A stretch of DNA of 64,000 nt from Nostoc sp. LEGE 06077 (lineage in GTDB: Bacteria > Cyanobacteriota > Cyanobacteriia > Cyanobacteriales > Nostocaceae), in contig NZ_JADEWI010000012.1 in NCBI RefSeq assembly GCF_015207705.1, positions 1-64,000 of the forward strand, written 5' to 3'. A program made the position numbers and the translations under genes. Below the pieces are notes generated by a model that was given only the letters and a program-made list of their open reading frames with translations, was not told where the DNA came from and made no database searches. Of this stretch, positions 17,463 through 26,709 are shown one piece after another. The stretch's first letter is position 1. Every line of letters starts with the position of its first letter.

Positions 17463-17972
17463 TTATTTGAGTTTGGCTAAACCATCAAGATTAAATTTAC
17501 TGAGCCAATCGGCGCGATCGCTCGCTGTAAATGTGGTAGCCTTTGATTGAATTTTGACTTGATACTTCCCTACCAAAATCGCACTTTGGGTTTTTCCTTG
17601 TTCTACAGATGGATATCCAGCAATCTTTTTGGTGCTTTTAGAGAATTTTGCTGCTGCATCGGGGGTGCTGGTTGTATCTGAAATCGACAGCGTTGCTACT
17701 TCTTTACCAGCCTTTTTCAGTTTGGCTTCAGCAAAGCCTTTTTTCTCTTGAGCGTAAACGCGATCGTAGCCACCACCAGATTTCGGGAAGAATTTGTTAA
17801 ATTCACTTCCCTGAGTCGCAGTTTTTGCAACTGCTTGACCTTTTTTCTGTTTACTGCTTTCTTGTTGTACTTGGTCAAAACGTCCTGGTGTTTTAGGTGT
17901 ACAAGCTGTTGTCAGCAATAATACTGAGATAAGCAACACTGCTAAAACTTTCCGCCCACGATAGAAACTCAT
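17463..17972 (-). CDS. Putative lipoprotein
   Basis: A 169-residue protein with a signal peptide and lipobox: a positive N-terminus (MSFYRGRKVL), a hydrophobic stretch (AVLLISVLLL), then LTTAC, where the Cys (about residue 24) would be lipidated. The mature part is Lys-rich and contains GSEFNKFFPKSGGGYDRVYAQEK and a C-terminal DWLSKFNLDGLAKLK. No family is recognised; it presumably faces the periplasm. The next gene follows 48 bp later. Confidence 0.75.
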   Translation of the reverse strand: MSFYRGRKVLAVLLISVLLLTTACTPKTPGRFDQVQQESSKQKKGQAVAKTATQGSEFNKFFPKSGGGYDRVYAQEKKGFAEAKLKKAGKEVATLSISDTTSTPDAAAKFSKSTKKIAGYPSVEQGKTQSAILVGKYQVKIQSKATTFTASDRADWLSKFNLDGLAKLK

Positions 17973-18208
17973 GTTTCCTGCTCCTTATACTTTGACGCAA
18001 TTATCAACGCACTTGTCAAATTTTGCCCACAAAATTTATTTTTTGATAACTATTGAGATGAATGTAGAGTTACTCAGCCTGTCATTTCACAGCTAATCTT
18101 TCCCAAGACTGAACACTAGAAGCCAGAGTAGCCTTGATACTATGGGAAAAAGAGACTTTAACTCCTCTGATGTTTTTGGACTATTACAAAAATTTGTGAA
18201 GCAGAAAA

Positions 18209-19213
18209 ATGAACACTGATTTTGGCAATCTTCTTAGGGAAAATTTTTTAGTTCGCGGGATACATACTTCTATCAAAGGTAGAGCTAGATATAAAGTGAG
18301 GGGACTACATGATTCTCCAGCGCTCAAAAAATTCCTAGAATTGAGATTGTCAAAGGAAGATATGATCTTTCAAGCCAGTGCTAACCATTTAACAGGGAAT
18401 GTTTTGGTACTGTTTCAGCCAGATTTTAGTTCAAATGCGATCGCCTGGCTGCTGCAAAATATCGTTTTAGATTACCAAAGAGGTCATAAACAATTACCCC
18501 CCAGCACTGCACCAGAATTTATTCCCAGTAAAAGCATTACTCCGGTTGTGTTGTCAAATACCACAATCAATCAAGGGCGTAGTCAACTTATTCCCGTCGC
18601 CGCTGCTTTTTCGGCTTTGTCCTTGGGTGCAGCACTATTACACAGAAATGGTTTAGACAGCAGTATTTTATTAGCGATTCAAAAACTACACACACCCTCA
18701 CTCGATCGCCTCATGGTGGGTATAACTTCCCTGGGTGAACCACCACTGCTATTGTTGAGTTGTTTAACATGGGAAGCTCTATTGCTGTACCGTCGCCGTC
18801 GATTACAAGCTACTACCTTTGGGATGGCGGCGGTGGGGGCGATTAGTTTAAATTACCTGCTGAAAGAACTGTTTGTCAGGGCGCGTCCAGCTTTGTGGGA
18901 TTACATTATTAACGTCAATCACTACAGTTTTCCCAGTGGCCATGCAATGGTGTCAATGGTGGTTTATGGTTGTATGGGCTATTCCCTTTCCAAAGAATTT
19001 CCCCAATGGCGATCGCAGATTTTCACTTTGACTGTGATTTTAATTTTGGCAATTGGTTTTAGTCGGCTTTATTTGGGAGTACATTGGCCTACGGATGTGA
19101 TTGCTGGTTATGCGGTGGGTTTAGTGTGGTTGACTGCTTGTGTTGTTTATGAAGCTTTTCAAACGTCAAAAAGTGCGGAGATAAACCCAGAGTTACACGG
19201 AGTTTTGGTTTAA
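18209..19213 (+). CDS. PAP2-family membrane phosphatase with an N-terminal HMA-like domain
   Basis: A 334-residue protein. The C-terminal two thirds is a PAP2 phosphatase with the three phosphatase motifs: KELFVRARP, FPSGHAM and SRLYLGVHWPTD, lying among five or six transmembrane helices. Such enzymes dephosphorylate undecaprenyl-PP, phosphatidate or similar lipids. Residues 12-95 (SIKGRARYKVRGL, then HLTGNVLVLFQPD) resemble the HMA-type ferredoxin-like domain found at the N-termini of some P-type ATPases, without the CxxC metal site. The combination is unusual. The 3' end overlaps the convergent amidase gene by 21 bp. Confidence 0.85.
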   Translation: MNTDFGNLLRENFLVRGIHTSIKGRARYKVRGLHDSPALKKFLELRLSKEDMIFQASANHLTGNVLVLFQPDFSSNAIAWLLQNIVLDYQRGHKQLPPSTAPEFIPSKSITPVVLSNTTINQGRSQLIPVAAAFSALSLGAALLHRNGLDSSILLAIQKLHTPSLDRLMVGITSLGEPPLLLLSCLTWEALLLYRRRRLQATTFGMAAVGAISLNYLLKELFVRARPALWDYIINVNHYSFPSGHAMVSMVVYGCMGYSLSKEFPQWRSQIFTLTVILILAIGFSRLYLGVHWPTDVIAGYAVGLVWLTACVVYEAFQTSKSAEINPELHGVLV

Positions 19214-20599
19214 GTTAACTATGGGTGCAGAAATTACACCTTGAGACTCTAAGAAAGCGGCTACTTGCAAGATTAATGCCTCATTGTAGGGTGCAGCGAT
19301 TAACTGCACACCGAGAGGTAAAGCATTGGGGCGGTGAATTGGGACTGATAAAACAGGTAAGCCAATGAAAGATAAGGGTTGGGTGAATAATCCCAAATGA
19401 GGACGCACTAAAATTTCTTCGCCAGCTAAAATCATTGTCTGCTGGCCGATTAATGGTGCAGAAATGGGTGTAGTTGGGGCGAGAATGATATCAACATTTT
19501 GAAAAACTTCTCGAAAGAGATCGCGGTACCATTGACGAAATCGTTGCGCTTGCAAATACCAACTACTGGGAATTAGCGCCCCAGCCAAAAAGCGATCGCG
19601 GGTTGCGGGGTCAAAATCTTGGGGACGCGATTTCAATTGATCTAAATGCAGATTTGCGCCTTCACTGGCTGTAATTACAAAAGCCGCTGCACGGGCGCGT
19701 TTTACTTCGGGTATGGTGATATATTCAGTTACACCTAAAGCATGTGCTACTGTTTGCACTGCGGCTAATGCTTCTGGTGCTGAACCTTGGAGAAAATAAT
19801 CATCGGCTAGTGTAATTCTCAGATGAGAGATATCTTGATGGAGTTGGGGTGAACAAAATTCTGGCTGACGTTTGGTACAAATGCGATCGCGTTCATCTTC
19901 TCCTTGCAGTACATCAAAAACTGTAGCGATATCTTGCACCGAACGAGCAAAACTGCCAATGTGATCAAAACTACTAGAAAATAAAGCTACACCTGCGCGA
20001 GACAAGCGTCCGTAAGTTGGCTTGAAACCAAACACCCCACATAAAGCCCCAGGTACGCGAATTGAACCATTCGTATCAGAACCCAGGGTGAAGGGAACCA
20101 AACCAGCCGCCACCGCCGCCGCAGAACCACCAGAAGAACCACCCGCTACTCGTTGTAAATCATGAGGATTGTGAGTCGCACCATAATAAAAGTTTTCTGT
20201 GACAAAACCGTAGGCGTACTCATCCATATTTACAGCCCCAATCAACACCGCACCAGCTTGTTTTAACTTGGCGACTGCTGTTGCATCTTGGGTAGCTGGG
20301 GGATTTTCGGCATTAATTTTTGCCCCAGCCAGAGTTGTGACACCCGCAATATCAAACAGATTTTTCACAGCAAAAGGTACGCCAGCGAGTAAACCTGGAG
20401 AATTACCTTGAGCGATTTCTCGATCAATTCTGGCTGCGTCTGCTAAAGCTGTTTCTGTGGTGATAGTGGTAAAACAGTTAAGTTGATCATCTAGTTTGGC
20501 AATTCTTATGAGTGCAGCTTGAGTGACTTCTACCGCACTAAATTGACCACCGCGCACAGCCGCAGCTATTGATAAGGCATCAGCGAACTCTAAATCCAT
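19193..20599 (-). CDS. atzE: AtzE-type amidase (amidase signature family)
   Basis: A 468-residue amidase-signature enzyme. The catalytic triad motifs are VPFAVKNLFD (Lys), GSDTNGSIRVPGALCG (cis-Ser) and AGGSSGGSAAAVAAG (nucleophile Ser). The NGSIRVP sequence and the HNPHDL region favour the AtzE branch, whose type member hydrolyses 1-carboxybiuret and needs the small subunit AtzG. An AtzG-like gene lies two genes upstream on the same strand, supporting the call. The start is 3 bp from the stop of the intervening gene, so coupling is likely. The physiological substrate in a cyanobacterium is unknown; urea, biuret or allophanate-type nitrogen metabolism is inference. Confidence 0.8.
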   Translation of the reverse strand: MDLEFADALSIAAAVRGGQFSAVEVTQAALIRIAKLDDQLNCFTTITTETALADAARIDREIAQGNSPGLLAGVPFAVKNLFDIAGVTTLAGAKINAENPPATQDATAVAKLKQAGAVLIGAVNMDEYAYGFVTENFYYGATHNPHDLQRVAGGSSGGSAAAVAAGLVPFTLGSDTNGSIRVPGALCGVFGFKPTYGRLSRAGVALFSSSFDHIGSFARSVQDIATVFDVLQGEDERDRICTKRQPEFCSPQLHQDISHLRITLADDYFLQGSAPEALAAVQTVAHALGVTEYITIPEVKRARAAAFVITASEGANLHLDQLKSRPQDFDPATRDRFLAGALIPSSWYLQAQRFRQWYRDLFREVFQNVDIILAPTTPISAPLIGQQTMILAGEEILVRPHLGLFTQPLSFIGLPVLSVPIHRPNALPLGVQLIAAPYNEALILQVAAFLESQGVISAPIVNLNQNSV

Positions 20600-20602
20600 T
20601 GT

Positions 20603-21226
20603 TTAGATAAGATTGCGTTTAGCTTTTTGAGTAACCGCAGTCCCCATAGTTTTTGTTAGTTGTAACAATACAACAGTAAAACCCAAGTCGACAAAACAAG
20701 ATACTAAAAACCACACAGGCAGAAATTTATCTCCAGGATTTTTAGAAGCTTCAAAAACGATGCGGTTCAAAGCTCTTGACCCAATCATAAAACAATATAG
20801 TGGCGCTATCAGCGATCGCACTCGTTCACTCAAACTGGTTAAATCACCACCTTCTGCTTGAAATTTTTCCGCAAAGGTAGATAAAGTGTGAGATATTCCC
20901 CAAAGGCTGTATATGGGAATCATAAATCGCGCGATCGCACCGCCAGGGGTAATCGGATATTCCTGGAAAAGATTTTTTAAATCAGCATGGATACGATGTA
21001 GCCAAACCAAAAAAATAATAATTGAAATTACACCAATCAGCAACGAAACTATTGATATCAGCCCATCAACAGAAGCAAATTTTTGATAAATTGGCTGTGC
21101 TATGACTGCTAACAAAGAGAAAAACGTAGAAATAACTCCAATTCCCATCAGCACCCACAGCAAACGCACCAAAAATTTCCCAATAGCCGCAGACTTCAAT
21201 GAACTACCAGCATTGAAATTACTCAT
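20603..21226 (-). CDS. Polytopic membrane protein, DUF4328-like
   Basis: A 207-residue protein with about five hydrophobic segments, including LVRLLWVLMGIGVISTFFSLL and LISIVSLLIGVISIIIFLVWL. The ITPGGAIARFMIPIYSLWG motif resembles the PG-x-A-x-x-x-x-F-x-P-x-x-x-LW motif of the DUF4328 family. It lies between the AtzG-like and AtzE-like genes, 99 bp after the first and 3 bp before the second, an arrangement that would make it part of one transcript. A transport or assembly role is possible but not shown. Confidence 0.6.
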   Translation of the reverse strand: MSNFNAGSSLKSAAIGKFLVRLLWVLMGIGVISTFFSLLAVIAQPIYQKFASVDGLISIVSLLIGVISIIIFLVWLHRIHADLKNLFQEYPITPGGAIARFMIPIYSLWGISHTLSTFAEKFQAEGGDLTSLSERVRSLIAPLYCFMIGSRALNRIVFEASKNPGDKFLPVWFLVSCFVDLGFTVVLLQLTKTMGTAVTQKAKRNLI

Positions 21227-21325
21227 TTCCTGTTTCCAATGGCATTATCGGCTAATATCTTAAGCTTGGTAGTTATATCTAAGACTCAGTGTATTTACTT
21301 GAGGAGTGCAGTAGGTTCTCAGCAA

Positions 21326-21514
21326 CTATGGTTCAAATACTGGTGCAGGTTCAACTTCTGTGGGTAAAGGAAAAGCATTGACGAGTTGAGCGATCGCTTG
21401 AATCCTGGCAAAATTTGCTACCACTCCATCACGATATTCATTTTTAATTGGCAAATCTAATAATAAAGACATTTGCTCAACATACTTATTTACATCTAAT
21501 TCTTGATTTTGCAT
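21326..21514 (-). CDS. atzG: AtzG-like small subunit (DUF4089)
   Basis: A 62-residue helical protein: VEQMSLLLDLPIKNEYRDGV followed by VANFARIQAIAQLVNAFPLP and a C-terminal EVEPAPVFEP. This matches the pattern of AtzG/DUF4089 proteins, which pack as a helical subunit on AtzE, analogous to GatC with GatA. It is the first gene of the atzG - membrane protein - atzE unit. The small size makes the call dependent on context plus motif. Confidence 0.75.
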   Translation of the reverse strand: MQNQELDVNKYVEQMSLLLDLPIKNEYRDGVVANFARIQAIAQLVNAFPLPTEVEPAPVFEP

Positions 21515-21560
21515 ACTTTTTTAGATACTTCCAAATTACAACACATCCCATGACAGAAAT

Positions 21561-21625
21561 GTAGGGTGGGCATTTCCCCCCAAAACCTGAAGAAATTGAG
21601 AAGTTAATGTTAATGCCCACCTTAC
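21561..21625. repeat. Inverted GTAGGGTGGGCATT repeat
   Basis: GTAGGGTGGGCATT (21561-21574) pairs with AATGCCCACCTTAC (21612-21625), with one mismatch. The unit is a common dispersed sequence in cyanobacteria and recurs near 23858 (GTAAGGTGGGCATT). It lies just after the porin stop on the minus strand and could stop transcription. Confidence 0.6.
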
Positions 21626-21638
21626 AAATTTCAACATC

Positions 21639-23522
21639 CTAGAAAGTAAACGTACTCCTGAGTACACCCACCGTTGTAGTCTCGTTTCTGCTATCACCTT
21701 CAGGGTTAAACAAAACAAAAGCGCCGGGAGTAATACTAATATTATCTGTCAACTTAAAGCGATAATACGCCTCTAAATGGTAAGGAGTAGCGCGATTTAC
21801 CCCAGTAGGAGCCAGTTGAGCCGTACCACCTGCATCAGAACGAAACAGCGGTTGTCCAAAAAGAATTCCTGCATTATTTCCTGATTTAAATAAATCATTG
21901 AAGTGCAGCCCTACCATCCAACTAGTAAAAGTGGTGGAAGCATCGACAGCATCAGAAGAATCATCAACAAACATTGCAGCACCATAACCAGACAAAGCCA
22001 CCTTGGGAGAAAAGCGCCAGGTTAAGGTACCACCAACAGAATTGAGCGTTACAGGTGTCCCTAAAGGAACGCCAGCTAATGCACCGATATCATCACGAAT
22101 TAATCCTGTACCTAAGATATTAATTTCGTGATAACTGTGGGCATAGTTTAAACCAACATCTATCGAACTACTGGGTTTAAATGTTAATTGAGTGCTGACA
22201 ACACTACTACCACCAAATACACCTGCACCCAAAGGAGTATTAGAAACTCCTGGCACAATCTCACCCGCTTCTTGGGATATGTTGGCATTTACGCTGCCGT
22301 ATAAAGCTCTTAAATCTAACTGAGGAGAAATGTTAAATATAAATCCCGCCGCCGATGCTAAACCAGTTCCCGAAGTCCCCCCTGAAACTCGCGCCACAGG
22401 ATTTAACCCAGCGAACCGTGAAATCGACTCTTGTCCTTCACCATAAAAAGGTGTGATAGCCGGAAACGCATCTGTTGCTTCCGCCGCAGTTCCCGCAAAC
22501 AAAGTCAATTTATCCGCAACAGGAAAAACATACAGTAGTTTATAGAGTTGTACACTGTTTGCGGCCTGATCTGATAAAGTTTTTACATCAAGCCCAGGAA
22601 ACAACGGTTCAAAACTTGTCCTAGCACTACTAGCTGTCAGTAAATCCGAAGCTAACCCTAAACCTCTTTGCAAGCTACCACTTCCATCTACACCACCCAA
22701 AAAGTTATAAGCTTGCAAACCAGTGATTAATAAATCTTTCCCGGTAAAACTGGTATTGAGGTTCAACCTGACTCTATTTACCAAGATAATATTCGGATCG
22801 CCCTGATTAGGTGCGCCACCTGTAGCGCCAATTCCAGCGATAATTACCTCACCGTTGAGTTTAGTAGTAGTTGAAAATTGATTTGCTTCTAGTTCAGCGG
22901 TGCGTGCTTCTAGTGCATCGACTCGTCCTCTTAGAGTTGCTAGTTCCGCAGAAAAGTCTTCTTGTAACTTCTGCAAAGTTGCTAAATCTTCTTTCTTGAC
23001 TAAATCAGAAGTTGCGGTAGCAATAAGTTCATTAACTCGTTCTAAACAAGCATTTAAGCCAGCTGCAAATTCATAGCGAGTCATAGCACGATTACCCCGA
23101 TAAGTGCTATTGGGATAACCTGCAATACAACCATAACGCTCAACTAAAGACTGTAAAGCTTGAAAAGCCCAATCGGTTGGTTGCACGTCAGACAATTGCG
23201 ATACAGATGTTACTTGAGGGTTGTCGTTGTTGTCTGATGTCTGCAACTCTTTAGGCTGCGATGAATTTTGGCTTTCTGGCTTGTCTTGGATAGTAGGTGA
23301 TTCTGCTTGACTATCATTGGCTATGATTAATCCAGTTTCAGCCGTTTTGGGTAAAGAAATTTGATTAAGCTTGCTATTAACAATTTCTGATGTTTGAGGA
23401 GTATTTACCAACGTATTTGGATCTGTTGGTACTGAATTAGCTAGTGCTGATACAGGTAACAGTCCATTAATTAAGCATAAAAAACTAGCTCCACCAGCAG
23501 AAGCTAGAAGATAATTTGCCAT
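21639..23522 (-). CDS. Iron-uptake-type outer-membrane porin with SLH domain
   Basis: A 627-residue protein. It has an N-terminal signal peptide (ASAGGASFLCLINGLLPVSALA), a low-complexity linker, one S-layer homology domain (DVQPTDWAFQALQSLVERYGCIAGYP ... MTRYEFAAGLN), a coiled coil (EDLATLQKLQEDF ... RVDALEARTAEL) and a C-terminal beta-barrel of the carbohydrate-selective/iron-uptake porin type ending TTTVGVLRSTFTF, the final Phe being typical of outer-membrane barrels. These porins (e.g. Slr1908-like) are abundant in cyanobacterial outer membranes, and some carry inorganic iron. The SLH domain anchors to the cell wall. The upstream 374 bp are AT-rich and regulatory. Confidence 0.88.
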   Translation of the reverse strand: MANYLLASAGGASFLCLINGLLPVSALANSVPTDPNTLVNTPQTSEIVNSKLNQISLPKTAETGLIIANDSQAESPTIQDKPESQNSSQPKELQTSDNNDNPQVTSVSQLSDVQPTDWAFQALQSLVERYGCIAGYPNSTYRGNRAMTRYEFAAGLNACLERVNELIATATSDLVKKEDLATLQKLQEDFSAELATLRGRVDALEARTAELEANQFSTTTKLNGEVIIAGIGATGGAPNQGDPNIILVNRVRLNLNTSFTGKDLLITGLQAYNFLGGVDGSGSLQRGLGLASDLLTASSARTSFEPLFPGLDVKTLSDQAANSVQLYKLLYVFPVADKLTLFAGTAAEATDAFPAITPFYGEGQESISRFAGLNPVARVSGGTSGTGLASAAGFIFNISPQLDLRALYGSVNANISQEAGEIVPGVSNTPLGAGVFGGSSVVSTQLTFKPSSSIDVGLNYAHSYHEINILGTGLIRDDIGALAGVPLGTPVTLNSVGGTLTWRFSPKVALSGYGAAMFVDDSSDAVDASTTFTSWMVGLHFNDLFKSGNNAGILFGQPLFRSDAGGTAQLAPTGVNRATPYHLEAYYRFKLTDNISITPGAFVLFNPEGDSRNETTTVGVLRSTFTF

Positions 23523-23896
23523 GATTGCTCCTCACAGATATAGAATATTAAAAAAGTTTATCTACGATATTTAACAGTTATTAAGCACCCTTAAGTGGAT
23601 TGCTCAGAACAAACTTGCTTCCTTTCAGGAATTACCGTAGGTATTAAAATCTAGTAAATACTATTTAGATAAAAAAATAACATCAATAGTGATTGATAAT
23701 TCTCATATTTTTTATAATCATATTTAAAGAATCAAAAATATCTATAGTATCCATAGATAGATTGCAAATATTTAGATTCCTAAATTATTAGAGGATTTGG
23801 GAGTTTAAACTCGTAATTGCATAAATAAAATTTACTTTCTGAAAAAATCAGGTGTCTGTAAGGTGGGCATTCACAAAAAATCCCAAAATTACATCT
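23523..23896. other. Divergent intergenic region, porin / hydrolase
   Basis: About 370 AT-rich bases between the start of the porin (-) and hydrolase (+) genes. The segment near 23690-23725 (TTGATAATTCTCATA ... ATAATCAT) has weak dyad symmetry that could bind Fur, but it is not convincing. A dispersed GTAAGGTGGGCATT unit lies at about 23858-23871. No ORF. Confidence 0.4.
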
Positions 23897-24760
23897 ATGA
23901 TTGACCATAGCGAAAGCACATTTCAGGGTAATGGAGGAATTAACCTGTATTACCAAACCTGGAAACCCACAACAGGTAATGTAAAAGCCGTATTAGCTAT
24001 TGTGCATGGACTAGGCGGACACAGTAGCAAGTATGGGAACATAGTTCAACATTTTACCCCTCAGCAATATGCTGTTTATAGCTTTGACCTGCGTGGTCAT
24101 GGGCGATCGCCTGGACAAAGAGGATATATTGATTCTTGGGCAGAATTCCGCGAAGATTTGCGAATTTTTTTAGAATTAGTTCAAACCCAAAACCCTGGAT
24201 ACCCAATTTTTCTCTTAGGTCATAGTTTGGGTTCAATTATTGTTTTAGATTATGTTCTGCGTTATCCCCAAGCTGCGGCTGTACTCAAAGGTGTGATTAT
24301 TCTTGCGCCAAGTTTAGGGAAAGTTGGGGTGTCAAAAATGAAGCTAGTTTTAGGACAGCTACTTTCGCGGGTGTGGCCACGATTCACGTTAAATACGGGT
24401 TTTGACTTAGCTGCGGGTACGCGAGATGAGAAAGTATTAGCTACTTATATTCAAGATACTTTACGACACACTCTCGGAACTGCTCGTTTAGCGACGGAGT
24501 TCTTTGATACTGTGGCTTGGATTAATCATCATACTGCTGAATGGCGATCGCCATTATTAATTCTCCACGGTGGTGCAGACCGAGTAGCTTTACCAGAAGG
24601 CGGGAAGATTTTTTATGAGCAATTAACCTCTTGTATAGATAAAACCAGAATTGAATATCCAGAGGCTTATCATGAGCTTCAAGATGATATCAATTATCAA
24701 GAAGTTTTAGCTGACTTAGAAAGTTGGCTAGAGAAACGGATAACACCTGAGAATATATAG
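23897..24760 (+). CDS. Alpha/beta hydrolase, monoacylglycerol-lipase type
   Basis: A 287-residue serine hydrolase. Motifs: AIVHGLGGHSSKYG oxyanion region, FDLRGHGRSPG, nucleophile elbow GHSLGS (Ser), Asp in LILHGGADRVALPEGG, and His in EAYHELQDD. The order and the FQGNGGINLYYQTWKP N-terminus fit the lysophospholipase/monoacylglycerol lipase (Hydrolase_4) family. The ATG at 23897 is preferred: the 15 upstream in-frame residues are encoded by a dispersed repeat. No signal peptide. Confidence 0.88.
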   Translation: MIDHSESTFQGNGGINLYYQTWKPTTGNVKAVLAIVHGLGGHSSKYGNIVQHFTPQQYAVYSFDLRGHGRSPGQRGYIDSWAEFREDLRIFLELVQTQNPGYPIFLLGHSLGSIIVLDYVLRYPQAAAVLKGVIILAPSLGKVGVSKMKLVLGQLLSRVWPRFTLNTGFDLAAGTRDEKVLATYIQDTLRHTLGTARLATEFFDTVAWINHHTAEWRSPLLILHGGADRVALPEGGKIFYEQLTSCIDKTRIEYPEAYHELQDDINYQEVLADLESWLEKRITPENI

Positions 24761-24847
24761 GTGATACAGGAAAATTTATTAGCTTTATACAACTATCTAC
24801 ATAAAATTTATCTGTGGAAGAGGCACAATTTGATTTATCCAAGATGT

Positions 24848-26323
24848 TTATTCAAGGTTTTTACTAATTTCCCGATAATTCGCTTGGTAGTTCAATAAAG
24901 TCTCTTTAGCTTGTTGATAAACAAAGGTATTATCGGGAATTTCTTTTAAGCTATTAATAGCTTGTTGCCATTTATCTTTTGCTTTCTCCCGTACTGAAAA
25001 TGAATGAGGCGAGCTTTGAATAAAAAAGTTCGCTTCTATTGCTAGTTTATGGGCGGTTTCTAAATTATTTACAGCTTTTTTTTCGACAATTACTTTTTGA
25101 CTAATGATTGTATGATAAAAGCGATAAGTAATTAACTTATCTTTAGCTCTAGTGGAAACTGACGTATTTTCTGATATGTTTTCTAGTAACTTAATTGCCT
25201 CTTGCCATTTAGATTCTGCTTGTTGCCAAACAATTAAAGGATGGGGTGGTGATTGTACTAAAGCAGAAGCTTCTAAACCTAGATTTTGTGCAGCTTTAAA
25301 ATTAGCGATCGCAGTTTCTTCTTGATTAAAATTAAAATGAATTTGTTGCAGTTGGGGGATTTCTGCTTTGATCATCCAACTACCAAAGCTTAAGGCTAAT
25401 AAACTAGCAGCAATTATCCCACCATAGTGGGTTAAGGTTTGTTCTTTAAACTTTTTTAGCGGATTATATTTGGGTAATTTCCATTGTTCAGATTTAGGCT
25501 TGAGCAACTTTTTTTCAGTCTTAACTCTCAAGGAACTAATCTGTAAAATTAAGGAATCAATTTTATTTTGGTAAAATTCACAGTCATTAATAATATCTGT
25601 TAATTCTTGTAATCTACCATCGCCAGATATAATTAATTCCTGATCATCATCTAGCCATTCTATAGCAAAGCCATATTTACCACAAAAAGAGGATACTCCC
25701 AGTAAAATACTTAATAAGTTATGGCTCTGCTTAATATTGTCAAAAATAAATTCTAATCTTTCCTTAATTTTTAACGAATCTTCTTGAGCTTGGATAATTT
25801 GCTGAATTTGTTGTTGTAGAATTCTTGGTTTATCTAGATCTAGTTGAATTTTTAAAACTTCCTCTACTGCTTGAAAAGTTGCCGGGATGCTGTCATGATT
25901 AGCATCAATATTTAATTGTTGTACTAAATTAATATCACTTAAAATATCCGCAGCTATAGCCTGAATTAAATCACCCCAATCAATCCAAACATCTATCTTG
26001 GCTTGGATTTCTTTGAGGGCAATATCTGCTGGTAATTTCCCAAATTTTGCTGTTAGTAATCCAGGATAATCATATTTATATATATAGACTGTATAATCTG
26101 CATTTTTGCTAGGTTTTTGGACTGGATATAAAGAAGCAACTGTAGTAGTGGGAGATTTTTTTAATTGGCTAGACTTAACTTTTTCTTGAATATTACGTAG
26201 TTGATCCTGACCGTGATTAATCATGACAATCTGTTGCATGATGTCATGGGAATGCCCAATATTTAGCCTCAGACTATGAACAATTTTTGGTAATTCATTT
26301 ACCAGCGTTTCTAAATCAGCCAT
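24848..26323 (-). CDS. Hypothetical membrane protein with two C-terminal repeats
   Basis: A 491-residue protein when started at the ATG 26321-26323, which has AAGGG upstream; a further in-frame ATG at 26408 would add 29 hydrophobic residues and remains possible. The N-terminal ~290 residues are helical and coiled-coil-like, probably cytoplasmic. One transmembrane helix follows at about 299-319 (GGIIAASLLALSFGSWMI). Two similar units of ~70 residues then follow: ALVQSPPHPLIVWQQAESKWQ/EAIKLLENI and FFIQSSPHSFSVREKAKDKWQ/QAINSLKEI, with spaced Ala/Leu as in TPR-like helical repeats. This is an internal duplication. Function unknown. Confidence 0.6.
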   Translation of the reverse strand: MADLETLVNELPKIVHSLRLNIGHSHDIMQQIVMINHGQDQLRNIQEKVKSSQLKKSPTTTVASLYPVQKPSKNADYTVYIYKYDYPGLLTAKFGKLPADIALKEIQAKIDVWIDWGDLIQAIAADILSDINLVQQLNIDANHDSIPATFQAVEEVLKIQLDLDKPRILQQQIQQIIQAQEDSLKIKERLEFIFDNIKQSHNLLSILLGVSSFCGKYGFAIEWLDDDQELIISGDGRLQELTDIINDCEFYQNKIDSLILQISSLRVKTEKKLLKPKSEQWKLPKYNPLKKFKEQTLTHYGGIIAASLLALSFGSWMIKAEIPQLQQIHFNFNQEETAIANFKAAQNLGLEASALVQSPPHPLIVWQQAESKWQEAIKLLENISENTSVSTRAKDKLITYRFYHTIISQKVIVEKKAVNNLETAHKLAIEANFFIQSSPHSFSVREKAKDKWQQAINSLKEIPDNTFVYQQAKETLLNYQANYREISKNLE

Positions 26324-26709
26324 AAATATCCCTTGGGGATTTGCCGAAAGTTGATGTGAAACAATTAAAATGGCTATGCAGCAAGGTGTTAGCTTGAATA
26401 CAAGCTTCATCTTATTGGTGGTAGATCAGCATCCTGAGAGATAGAAAATCTGAGGTGCTATGGATTCATACTTCCCGTAAATCCTGCTAAAGTAACAAAT
26501 CAAGTTGAAAATTTTTAACTAATGCACAATTTGTAACGAAAGTCAAAGAACTTTGGATTTTTGGGTTGAGATTTTAGATTGACTGCGCCACACCTCTAAA
26601 ATCGGCAAAGCCGCCCAAAAGGTTGTTTCCACAAGGGGATAAAGCATAAACCCAAAATTTTTTTTCATCCAAATCCAAGATTTAAAACTGAAAATTCGGA
26701 GGGTCAAAT
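26324..26709. other. Intergenic region before the second amidase
   Basis: About 390 bp including the possible alternative N-terminus of the preceding gene (to 26410). The rest has AT-rich sequence and imperfect (T)TTGGATTT / AAATCC units of the heptamer-repeat kind near 26551-26575 and 26665-26690. An ATTCGGAGG Shine-Dalgarno precedes the amidase ATG at 26710. No gene seen. Confidence 0.45.

Noticed and set aside
23690-23725. Fur box upstream of the porin
   Set aside because: There are only weak AT-rich dyads, and the match to a 19-bp Fur consensus is too poor to support a site.
23852-23896. Upstream start of the alpha/beta hydrolase
   Set aside because: The extra 15 residues are encoded by a GTAAGGTGGGCATT dispersed repeat, while the ATG at 23897 gives the family N-terminus.
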